Below, piece after piece: positions 1 through 5,348 of a stretch of 5,348 nt of DNA. The position numbers and the translations under genes are program-made. Under the pieces are notes generated by a model. That model was not told the origin of the DNA. It worked only from the letters and a program-made list of their open reading frames with translations, and searched no databases. How positions within the stretch are numbered: the stretch's first letter is position 1; each line of letters begins with the position of its first letter. The DNA comes from Sphingomonadaceae bacterium (lineage in GTDB: Bacteria; Pseudomonadota; Alphaproteobacteria; Sphingomonadales; Sphingomonadaceae): positions 1 through 5,348 of the forward strand of contig JACDGO010000173.1 in NCBI GenBank assembly GCA_013821585.1, in the 5' to 3' direction.

Positions 1-1
1 G

Positions 2-2596
2 TTCGTGACCTATCCCACGCTGCGCTCGCAGCGCGAGGAGACCACGCGGCTCCAGCAGATCCTGCGCTGGGCCGGCCCTGACTTCGAGGGCGTCATCGCG
101 TTCGACGAGGCACATGAAATGGGCGGCGTGGCGGGCGGGGAGGGGGCGCTGGGCGCGAAGAAGGGCTCGCAACAAGGCATCGCCGGGGTCCTCCTGCAGA
201 ACAACCTGCCAGGCGCGCGCGTGCTCTATGCCTCGGCGACCGGCGCATCGGAGGTCAACAACCTCGCCTATGCCGTCAGGCTCGGCCTGTGGGGGCCCGA
301 GACCGCGTTCGCCGACCGCGAGCAGTTCATCACCCAGATCCGGTCGGGCGGGATCGCGGCGATGGAGCTCGTCGCCCGCGATCTCAAGGCAACCGGGCTT
401 TACACCTCGCGAGCACTGAGCTTCGCAGGCGTTGAGTACGACATCCTCAAGCACGAGCTGACGCCCGAGCAGATCGAGATCTACGACACCTACGCCGACG
501 CGTGGGCGGTCATCCACCAGAATCTCGAAATGGCGCTTGAACTGACGAGCATCGTCGACTCTATGAGCGGCGACACGCTCAACAGCGGCGCTAAAGCCGC
601 GGCGCGCTCGCGGTTCGAATCGTGCAAGCAACGCTTCTTCGGACAGCTTCTGCTGTCGATGAAACTGCCTACAGTGATCGCCGCCACCCAGGTCCACCTC
701 GCGCGCGGCAAGTCGGTGGTGATGCAGCTGGTCACGACTGCCGAGTCGATTCTCGACCGGCGTCTGGGCGAACTCAGCCCCGAAGAACGCGCGATCCTCG
801 AAATCGACCTCAGTCCGCGCGAGTACGTGATCGATTATCTCGAGCGGGCGTTTCCGACGCGGCAGATGCGCATCTACACCGACGACACCGGCACCGCGCG
901 CTCGGAGCCGATGGTCGACCACGCCGGCCACCCCGTGCACAACCCCGAAGCCGAAGCCGCCAAAGCGGACATGATCGAACATCTGTGCGCGCTGCCGCCG
1001 ATCAAATCGGCACTTGATGCGCTGCTCGAACACTTCGGCCACGACGCGGTCGCCGAAGTCACCGGACGCACCAAGCGGCTCGTGCCGAACGGGCAGGGGG
1101 GTCAGAAGCTCGAATCGCGCTCGACCCGGACATCACAAGTCGAGGCGGCCGCGTTCATGGCGGGCGCCAAGCGCATCCTGATCTTCTCCGATGCCGGGGG
1201 CACCGGCAGGTCGTATCACGCGAGCTACGACGTTAAGAACCAGCAACAGCGCGTCCATCTCCTTCTCGAGCCCGGGTGGCGCGCCGATCGCGCGATCCAG
1301 GGGCTGGGACGCACCCATCGCACGCATCAGGCGACGACGCCGCTGTTCCGGCCCGTCACCACCAACTGCAAGGGCGAGCTGCGCTTCACATCGACGATCG
1401 CGCGGCGGCTCGACAGCCTCGGCGCGCTTACGCGCGGGCAGCGGCAGACCGGCGGACAGAACCTGTTCGATCCGGCTGACAATCTCGAAAGCGACTATGC
1501 CAGGGCGGCACTCGTCACCTGGTTCCACCTGCTGCGCGCAGGCAAGCTCAAGAGCACCAACCTCGGCGACTTCGAGAAGCGCAGCGGGCTGACGCTCGCC
1601 GACAAGGACGGAGTGATGGTCGAAGACCTGCCCCCTATCCAGCGCTGGCTCAACCGCATCCTCGCCTTCCCGATCAGGCTGCAGAACACGATCTTCGAAG
1701 AGTTTCTCGAACTGATCGAGGCGCGCGTTGCCGCGGCGCGCGATGCCGGCACGCTCGACCTCGGTGTAGAGACGCTCGCCGTCGAGCGTGCGACCGTTGT
1801 CGACGATCTGATCCTGCGCACCGACCCCAACAGCGGCGCCACCTCGCATCTGCTGACGATCGAAATCGAGACCAAGCAGAAGCCGGTAAGCCTCGAGCGG
1901 ATCATGACGATCGCCGACTGCAGCGACCGGGTCGCCTGGCTCTACAACGCCAAGTCACACCGCGTCGCACTACGCGTTGCCGCACGGTCGATCATGCTCG
2001 ACGACGGATCCTCGTTCCGCCGCTTCGAGCTCATCCGCCCCACCCGCCATGAGTATATCCGCGCCGATGATCTGCTCGAGACGGCCTGGACCGAGGTCGC
2101 CCGCGACGACTTTGCCGCCAAATGGCAGGCCGAGGTCGAGGACGCGGCCATCGCCCTTGAGCGCAAGACCATCCATCTTGCGACCGGACTGCTCTTGCCG
2201 ATCTGGTCAGCGCTCCCCGCCGATCACCTTGTCGTCAACCGTATCGTCGACCAGGAAGGCAAGTCTTGGCTCGGCCGCCTCGTGTTCGAAGACCATTTGC
2301 CGACGCTCTACACCAAGCTCGGCATCGACCCCGCTTCGAAGATGGACGCGGCGGCGGTGGCGCGTTCCGCACTCGCAGGAGACAGCGTGGCGATCACGCG
2401 GCCGTTCGAAATGACCGTGAAGCGGTCGCTGGTGAATGGCCAGCAACGCGTCGAACTGAGCGGATGTCCAGCAGCTCAACTGCCCTGGCTCAAGTCGCTC
2501 GGCTGCTTCACCGAGATTATCCGCTACACGACACGCGTGTTCGTGCCCATCGACCAGGTCGAGGCGATTATGGCCAAGATCATCCCGAACCCGTGA
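2..2596 (+). CDS. Strawberry-notch family DEAH-box helicase, C-terminal part (5' end outside window)
   Basis: This is the 3' part of a large superfamily 2 helicase-like ATPase of the strawberry-notch (SNO) family, 864 residues in the window. The reading frame is open from the first bases, and the GTG at 5 lies inside a conserved stretch (FVTYPTLRS), so the true start is upstream. Visible motifs: Walker B/DEAH in FDEAHEMGG (DEAH at 104-115), motif III SATG (from 233), a motif V-like SDAGGTGRSYH (1187-1219) and motif VI QGLGRTHRTHQ (1298-1330) with the arginine-finger pattern. The Walker A lysine is not in the window. About 420 residues follow motif VI and form the family's C-terminal region. 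Bacterial SNO proteins are usually well over 1,000 residues, and some carry an N-terminal DNA methyltransferase domain, as in phage P1 DarB; whether this one does cannot be seen. It is probably a cytoplasmic, DNA-acting ATPase. No frameshift is seen, and no clear terminator follows the TGA stop. Family assignment is strong; the biological role is inferred. Confidence 0.9.
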   Translation, partial: FVTYPTLRSQREETTRLQQILRWAGPDFEGVIAFDEAHEMGGVAGGEGALGAKKGSQQGIAGVLLQNNLPGARVLYASATGASEVNNLAYAVRLGLWGPETAFADREQFITQIRSGGIAAMELVARDLKATGLYTSRALSFAGVEYDILKHELTPEQIEIYDTYADAWAVIHQNLEMALELTSIVDSMSGDTLNSGAKAAARSRFESCKQRFFGQLLLSMKLPTVIAATQVHLARGKSVVMQLVTTAESILDRRLGELSPEERAILEIDLSPREYVIDYLERAFPTRQMRIYTDDTGTARSEPMVDHAGHPVHNPEAEAAKADMIEHLCALPPIKSALDALLEHFGHDAVAEVTGRTKRLVPNGQGGQKLESRSTRTSQVEAAAFMAGAKRILIFSDAGGTGRSYHASYDVKNQQQRVHLLLEPGWRADRAIQGLGRTHRTHQATTPLFRPVTTNCKGELRFTSTIARRLDSLGALTRGQRQTGGQNLFDPADNLESDYARAALVTWFHLLRAGKLKSTNLGDFEKRSGLTLADKDGVMVEDLPPIQRWLNRILAFPIRLQNTIFEEFLELIEARVAAARDAGTLDLGVETLAVERATVVDDLILRTDPNSGATSHLLTIEIETKQKPVSLERIMTIADCSDRVAWLYNAKSHRVALRVAARSIMLDDGSSFRRFELIRPTRHEYIRADDLLETAWTEVARDDFAAKWQAEVEDAAIALERKTIHLATGLLLPIWSALPADHLVVNRIVDQEGKSWLGRLVFEDHLPTLYTKLGIDPASKMDAAAVARSALAGDSVAITRPFEMTVKRSLVNGQQRVELSGCPAAQLPWLKSLGCFTEIIRYTTRVFVPIDQVEAIMAKIIPNP

Positions 2597-2637
2597 CGCG
2601 CTGCCCGACCCATTATCGGATCAAATATAGTCTAGAA

Positions 2638-2665
2638 TTGCACTTATAAGACAGCGGCGTATAAG
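2638..2665 (+). promoter_or_regulatory. Candidate sigma70-type promoter upstream of the ATPase remnant
   Basis: TTGCAC (2638-2643) and TATAAG (2660-2665) are separated by 16 bp, in an AT-richer patch that stands out from the GC-rich surroundings. The -10 hexamer matches the consensus TATAAT at five of six positions; the -35 matches only in its first three bases. It lies 18 bp before the ATG of the broken ATPase gene. With that gene dead, it could still transcribe through to parB. This is a prediction from sequence only. Confidence 0.4.
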
Positions 2666-2666
2666 T
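2642..2666. repeat. Inverted repeat ACTTATA-N11-TATAAGT overlapping the promoter
   Basis: A perfect 7-bp inverted repeat, ACTTATA at 2642-2648 and TATAAGT at 2660-2666, has 11 bp between the arms and 18 bp between arm centres. The right arm contains the candidate -10 hexamer, and the left arm overlaps the last two bases of the -35. Spacing of nearly two helical turns suits a dimeric repressor, so it is an operator candidate. The arms are AT-rich and short, so chance is possible. Confidence 0.4.
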
Positions 2667-2683
2667 CCGTGCAGGAGCTATAA

Positions 2684-2905
2684 ATGGACAAATTCAGCAA
2701 TCCTTATGCTCCGGGCGCAGGCACACGGCTGCCGGAAATGGCCGGTCGGGATCTGATTTTCTAACGCGTCAACGTGGCAACCGAGCGGATCCGGCGCGAG
2801 CGACACGCTCAGCACTATATGATGGTCGGACTGCGAGGGGTCGGAAAACCGTCCTTCTTGATGCACTGCATCGGTTGCATATTGGCGTCCCGGCAAACTC
2901 CATAG
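2684..2905 (+). pseudogene. 5' remnant of an AAA/P-loop ATP-binding protein gene
   Basis: An ATG at 2684 follows a good Shine-Dalgarno (AGGAG, 2673-2677, 6-nt spacing) and opens MDKFSNPYAPGAGT, then LPEMAGRD. This resembles the start of a family of alphaproteobacterial AAA-type ATP-binding proteins that begin NPY-PGAGT-PPEL-GRD. Frame is lost at a TAA (2762-2764) after 26 codons. Reading through that stop in the same frame gives ATERIRRERHAQ, then MMVGLRGVGK, a Walker A P-loop (GLRGVGK at 2828-2848). The next residue should be Thr or Ser but reads Pro. One extra base in the A-run at 2845-2848 would restore GKTVLLDALHR, so a 1-nt deletion is likely. In the unshifted frame a TAG follows at 2903-2905. 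The rest of the gene, expected to be some 300 residues or more with Walker B and sensor motifs, is missing and the sequence runs into the parB leader. The gene is non-functional as an ATPase. Family recognition comes from memory of the motif pattern; the disablements are seen directly. Confidence 0.75.
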
Positions 2906-2913
2906 CAGCAGGC

Positions 2914-2969
2914 GAAAGAGGAGGGGGAGGGGAGCTGGTGTTCGGATTGAGCCGAGCGACACCAGGAGA
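2914..2969 (+). promoter_or_regulatory. parB leader: purine tract, hairpin and Shine-Dalgarno
   Basis: An uninterrupted 21-nt purine tract (2914-2934) is followed by a stem-loop. CTGGTGT (2935-2941) pairs with ACACCAG (2959-2965), and TCGG (2942-2945) pairs with CCGA (2952-2955), leaving a 6-nt loop and a 3-nt bulge (2956-2958) on the 3' side. The parB Shine-Dalgarno AGGAGA (2964-2969) ends 6 nt before the ATG, and its first two bases are in the stem. The Shine-Dalgarno supports the start at 2976. The hairpin could tune translation; the G-rich purine tract could also contact the ribosome or form other structures. Confidence 0.5.
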
Positions 2970-2975
2970 TATCCC

Positions 2976-5075
2976 ATGTTCCAGACCATCAAGCTTGCCA
3001 AGCTGCGTCTGTCCCCGATCAACGTGCGAACGGTCGAGGACAAGGCGCTCGCGATCGAACCGCTTGCCGCCGACATCACCGCGCGCGGCGTGCTGCAGAA
3101 CCTGCTCATCACCCCTGTCACCAAGCCCCGCGGCATGTTCGAGGTGTTCGACGGCGGCCGCCGCCTTCGCGCCCTTATGCTCATGGCCGAACGCGGCGCG
3201 ATCGACGCCGACACCTATGACGTGCCTGTCATGGTCCTGAAGGCTGACACCAATGCGCTGAGCGAGACCTCGCTGGCCGCCAACTTTCACCAGCTGAAGC
3301 TCACGCCGGCGGAAGAATGCCGCGCGTTCCTGCATTTCCTCGGCAAGGACGGCGACATCGATGCGGTCGCCTCGCGGTTCGGTCAGACCCGGCGCTTCAT
3401 CGAGGGGCGGCTTCGCCTCGCCAGCCTTGCCGAGCCGATTTTCGACGCGCTCGCCAAGGGCGAGATCACGCTCGATCACGCCAAGGCCTATGGCTGCACC
3501 GAGAACCACGACAAGCAGATGCGCGTGTTTGAACAGGTGTCGCGCTATGGCGGCTACAACGCCGACTACATCCGCCGCATGATCGTCCAGGACTCGATGC
3601 GAAGCGACGATCCGATCGCGATCCTCGTTGGCGAGGACGCCTATGTCGGCGCCGACGGGCGCATCGAGCGCGACCTGTTCAGCGCCCAGAACGAGGATCG
3701 GTGGCTCGACCCCGAGATCGCCGAACAGCTCGCCGCCACCAGGCTCGAGGAGGAAGCAGCGCGCATCGCTGCGGACTTGGGCGTCGCGTGGATCCGCCCG
3801 ATCGCGACCGAGAACACGTGGGAAGCCAGTTCGAAGCTCCACCGCGTGACCGTGCCTCCGCGCCCGTTCACGCAAGAGGAACAGGTGCGCGTTGAGGAGC
3901 TCGAGGCGCGCTGCAGCGTGATCGAGATCGAGATGGAGGACGAAGCCATCTCCGACGAAGCCTATGCCGCGTTCGAAGCCGAATACGACACGCTGGGCGA
4001 AGAGCGCCAAGCATTGCACGATCGCCCGCGCATCCTGCCCGACGAACTCAAGCCGCACGTCGGCCAGTTCCTCAAGCTCAGCCGCAAGGGCGAAATGGTG
4101 CTCGACTGCGACTATTACAGCGAGACCCTGATCCAGTTCAACGATGCCGGCGAGGTGGGCGACGGCGGAAACGCGATCACGATTGGCGGGCATGGCGGCG
4201 GCCAGCGTGGCGGTGGCGACACCAAGCCGCAACGTCCCGAAGCGGTCGCCCCCGGTGGCAACGCGATCAGCGCGCGGCTGTTCGACGAACTCGCCGTCCA
4301 GCGCCGTGACATTCTCGCCGCTTCGCTGCTTGGGCATCCCGGACTTGCGCTCGATTACATGCTGTTCGCGATGACCGACGCCAAGCGCGGCTATGGCCAG
4401 TATGGCACGACGATTAAGGCTCCTGGCCCCCAGGATCCCCAGATCGGCGATATCGGTGCCGGCAAGGCGCGAGCGTATTTGGCGCAAGCGCATGAAGGCC
4501 TCGACGCCAGCTGGATGGACGGCGCGACCGACGTCGAACGGTTCGAGGCGTTCCGGCTGCTCGACGATGACGCCAAGGCGGGATGGCTCGCCTACACCGT
4601 CGCGGTGTCGCTCGAAGCCAAGCCGACCTACGACGCGCGCCAGAATCCCATGCAGAACCGGATCGCGTCGGTTCTCGAAATCGATGTCGCAGCATGGTGG
4701 CGGCCGACCGCTGCCAACTTCTTCGACCGCGTCTCGAAAGGCTCGCTCCTTGCGCTGCTCGATGACGTCGGCGGACCGGCGCTGTCGGGACGCTATGCAT
4801 CGTCGAAGAAGGGCGAAATCTCGACCAGCTGCGAGAAGCTGTTCGCCGGCGAAGCGATCGTCGAGGATGGGGTTAAGGACAAGGCGCTCGCCTGGGTCCC
4901 CAACGCCATGCTGTTCCTCGATGGCGCCAGCGAAGCCCCCGGCAACTTCGAAGGCGGCGACGACGGTTCGAATGAAACCGCGATCGACGAGGACGAGGGA
5001 GACCAGGTCGGCGATGCCGTGGTCGACGATGCTACCGACGTCGGCGCGGACAGCGAAGCCCTCGTCGACGGCTGA
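2976..5075 (+). CDS. ParB/RepB/Spo0J-family protein, long plasmid type with acidic C-terminal tail
   Basis: A 699-residue ParB-like DNA-binding protein. Residues 1-90 form the ParB N-terminal domain: it opens with KLAKLRLSPINVR, includes LAADITARGVLQNLLI, and has DGGRRLRAL at 59-67 in place of the canonical GERRxRA CTP-binding box. Residues 100-122 (LAANFHQLKLTPAEECRAFL) match the next conserved ParB segment. Residues 127-151 (DIDAVASRFGQTRRFIEGRL and following) form the helix-turn-helix, followed by FDALAKGEITLDHAKAY. A Glu-rich, possibly helical stretch lies at 300-346 and a glycine-rich linker at about 392-429. A C-terminal lobe at about 570-650 (AAWWRPTAANFFDRVSKGSL, ending WVPNAMLFL) resembles the end of other long plasmid ParB proteins. 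Residues 637-699 contain no Lys, Arg or His and 18 Asp/Glu. The length is about twice that of chromosomal ParB. The start is supported by AGGAG 6 nt upstream. No parA is nearby, so partition is not proven; a regulatory or antirestriction-associated role is possible. Confidence 0.88.
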   Translation: MFQTIKLAKLRLSPINVRTVEDKALAIEPLAADITARGVLQNLLITPVTKPRGMFEVFDGGRRLRALMLMAERGAIDADTYDVPVMVLKADTNALSETSLAANFHQLKLTPAEECRAFLHFLGKDGDIDAVASRFGQTRRFIEGRLRLASLAEPIFDALAKGEITLDHAKAYGCTENHDKQMRVFEQVSRYGGYNADYIRRMIVQDSMRSDDPIAILVGEDAYVGADGRIERDLFSAQNEDRWLDPEIAEQLAATRLEEEAARIAADLGVAWIRPIATENTWEASSKLHRVTVPPRPFTQEEQVRVEELEARCSVIEIEMEDEAISDEAYAAFEAEYDTLGEERQALHDRPRILPDELKPHVGQFLKLSRKGEMVLDCDYYSETLIQFNDAGEVGDGGNAITIGGHGGGQRGGGDTKPQRPEAVAPGGNAISARLFDELAVQRRDILAASLLGHPGLALDYMLFAMTDAKRGYGQYGTTIKAPGPQDPQIGDIGAGKARAYLAQAHEGLDASWMDGATDVERFEAFRLLDDDAKAGWLAYTVAVSLEAKPTYDARQNPMQNRIASVLEIDVAAWWRPTAANFFDRVSKGSLLALLDDVGGPALSGRYASSKKGEISTSCEKLFAGEAIVEDGVKDKALAWVPNAMLFLDGASEAPGNFEGGDDGSNETAIDEDEGDQVGDAVVDDATDVGADSEALVDG

Positions 5076-5090
5076 TCGCATCCGCGACGC

Positions 5091-5164
5091 CCTGCAGCCG
5101 GGCTCCGGCCCGGCTGCCTTTGTTCGAGTTCCAGCAAGCCTGCAGCCGTGTCCGGCGCGGCTGC
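5091..5164. repeat. Tandem pair of related hairpins between parB and the ardC-like gene
   Basis: The stretch 5091-5117 is repeated at 5139-5164, 48 bp further on. Both copies begin CCTGCAGCCG, share TCCGGC in the middle and end CGGCTGC; they differ by two substitutions and one deleted base (24 of 27 aligned columns identical). The second copy still folds: GCAGCCG (5142-5148) pairs with CGGCTGC (5158-5164), extended by a G-U pair and a G-C pair around a 5-nt loop. It lacks a T-tract and lies 11 nt before the ardC-like Shine-Dalgarno, so it is less likely a terminator and may be a protein-binding or RNA-processing element. Confidence 0.6.
5094..5124 (+). terminator. Hairpin terminator candidate after parB
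   Basis: GCAGCCGGGC (5094-5103) and GCCCGGCTGC (5108-5117) form a perfect 10-bp GC-rich stem with a TCCG tetraloop, starting 18 nt after the parB stop. The stem is followed by CTTTGTT (5118-5124), a weak interrupted T-tract. It looks like an intrinsic terminator, though the poor T-run leaves room for partial read-through into the ardC-like gene 63 nt downstream. Confidence 0.65.
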
Positions 5165-5186
5165 GCTCATTCAGCAGGAGAGTGCG

Positions 5187-5348
5187 ATGCGCAGGGCATC
5201 GGCCGAGCGCCGCGACATCGCGGCCGAAATCACCAATCTCATCATCGCTAAGATCGAGGCCGGCGTCGCGCCCTGGATACGCAGCTGGTCAGGTACCGGT
5301 GGCGCGGGCGGCCGACCGCTGCGCCACAATGGTCAGGCCTATTCAGGC
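5187..5348 (+). CDS. ArdC-type antirestriction protein, N-terminal 54 residues (runs off window)
   Basis: An ATG at 5187, preceded by AGGAG (5176-5180) with a 6-nt gap, opens a frame that stays open to the last base. The product begins MRRASAERRDIAAEITNLII and continues with KIEAGVAPWIRSW (22-34) and a Gly-rich turn (36-42), then RPLRHNGQAYSG (43-54). This is the start of the ArdC N-terminal domain (formerly DUF1738), whose signature is an IxxGxxPWxxxW stretch followed by P-x-N-x-x-G-x-x-Y-x-G. ArdC proteins of conjugative plasmids bind single-stranded DNA through this domain, carry a metalloprotease-like C-terminal domain, and help incoming DNA survive restriction. The C-terminal half, including any zinc-binding HExxH motif, is outside the window, so completeness cannot be judged. 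The gene lies 111 nt after parB with two hairpins between, so it is probably expressed partly independently. Confidence 0.85.
   Translation, partial: MRRASAERRDIAAEITNLIIAKIEAGVAPWIRSWSGTGGAGGRPLRHNGQAYSG

Noticed and set aside
5..7. GTG as the start of the helicase gene
   Set aside because: The frame is open upstream of it, conserved family sequence runs across it, and the Walker A part of the helicase must lie before it.
1133..1849. 238-codon open frame on the - strand inside the helicase gene
   Set aside because: Antisense shadow of the helicase motif V/VI region; no family resemblance.
2597..2637. Intrinsic terminator after the helicase gene
   Set aside because: No GC-rich stem followed by a T-run is visible between the stop and the promoter-like element.
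2684..2764. 26-codon ORF as an intact small gene or leader peptide
   Set aside because: The reading frame continues past the stop with matching ATPase sequence and a Walker A loop, so a truncated gene explains it better. A secondary leader role cannot be excluded.
2597..2975. parS-like centromere, iterons, tRNA or IS ends in the intergenic stretch
   Set aside because: I looked for long palindromes of the parS type, tandem repeats, a cloverleaf and terminal repeats, and found only the short inverted repeat and the leader hairpin reported above.
2678..3214. 178-codon - strand frame over the intergenic region
   Set aside because: It crosses both the pseudogene and the parB 5' end in antisense, has no motif, and no start context supports it.
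2875..3240. 121-codon + strand frame crossing the parB start
   Set aside because: Its first part is only the shifted tail of the ATPase remnant plus leader DNA, and the rest is an out-of-frame reading of parB.
2769..5081. 770-codon open frame on the - strand, antisense to parB
   Set aside because: It covers parB almost exactly, and its composition (rich in Arg, Ala, Val, Asp and His with no recognisable motifs) is what antisense reading of GC-rich codons gives. The + strand frame has clear ParB motifs and a good ribosome-binding site.

Overview
The window is high-GC DNA with the codon preferences of an alphaproteobacterium. The protein families and their grouping suggest a sphingomonad-type host (Sphingomonas, Sphingobium, Novosphingobium or Erythrobacter relatives). 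The genus is an inference from family resemblance; no search was run. The gene set (strawberry-notch helicase, long plasmid-type ParB-like protein, ArdC-like antirestriction protein) is typical of a conjugative plasmid or integrative conjugative element rather than of a core chromosome.

Layout, all genes on the + strand. (1) Positions 2-2596 hold the C-terminal 864 residues of a strawberry-notch-type DEAH helicase; its start lies outside the window. (2) Positions 2597-2975 form a 379-bp non-coding stretch. It has an AT-richer block with a promoter-like element and an overlapping 7-bp inverted repeat. Next comes the 5' remnant of an AAA/P-loop ATPase gene, broken by an in-frame stop, an apparent 1-nt frameshift beside the Walker A lysine, and loss of the rest of the gene. 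Last is a purine-rich leader with a hairpin that reaches the parB Shine-Dalgarno. (3) Positions 2976-5075 encode a 699-residue ParB/RepB/Spo0J-family protein with a ParB N-terminal domain, an HTH, a glycine-rich linker, a conserved C-terminal lobe and a very acidic tail. (4) Positions 5076-5186 contain a strong hairpin terminator candidate and a diverged second copy of the same hairpin. (5) Positions 5187-5348 encode the first 54 residues of an ArdC-type antirestriction protein that runs off the window.

Working interpretation: these genes fit an establishment or counter-defence module of a mobile element. ArdC proteins protect incoming DNA from restriction. Strawberry-notch helicases occur in phage P1 DarB-like antirestriction proteins. 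ParB-like domains recur in the same phage and conjugative-element gene sets. No parA and no recognisable parS site are in the window, so a true partition role for the ParB-like protein is not shown. No RNA genes, CRISPR arrays, IS elements or origins were recognised.
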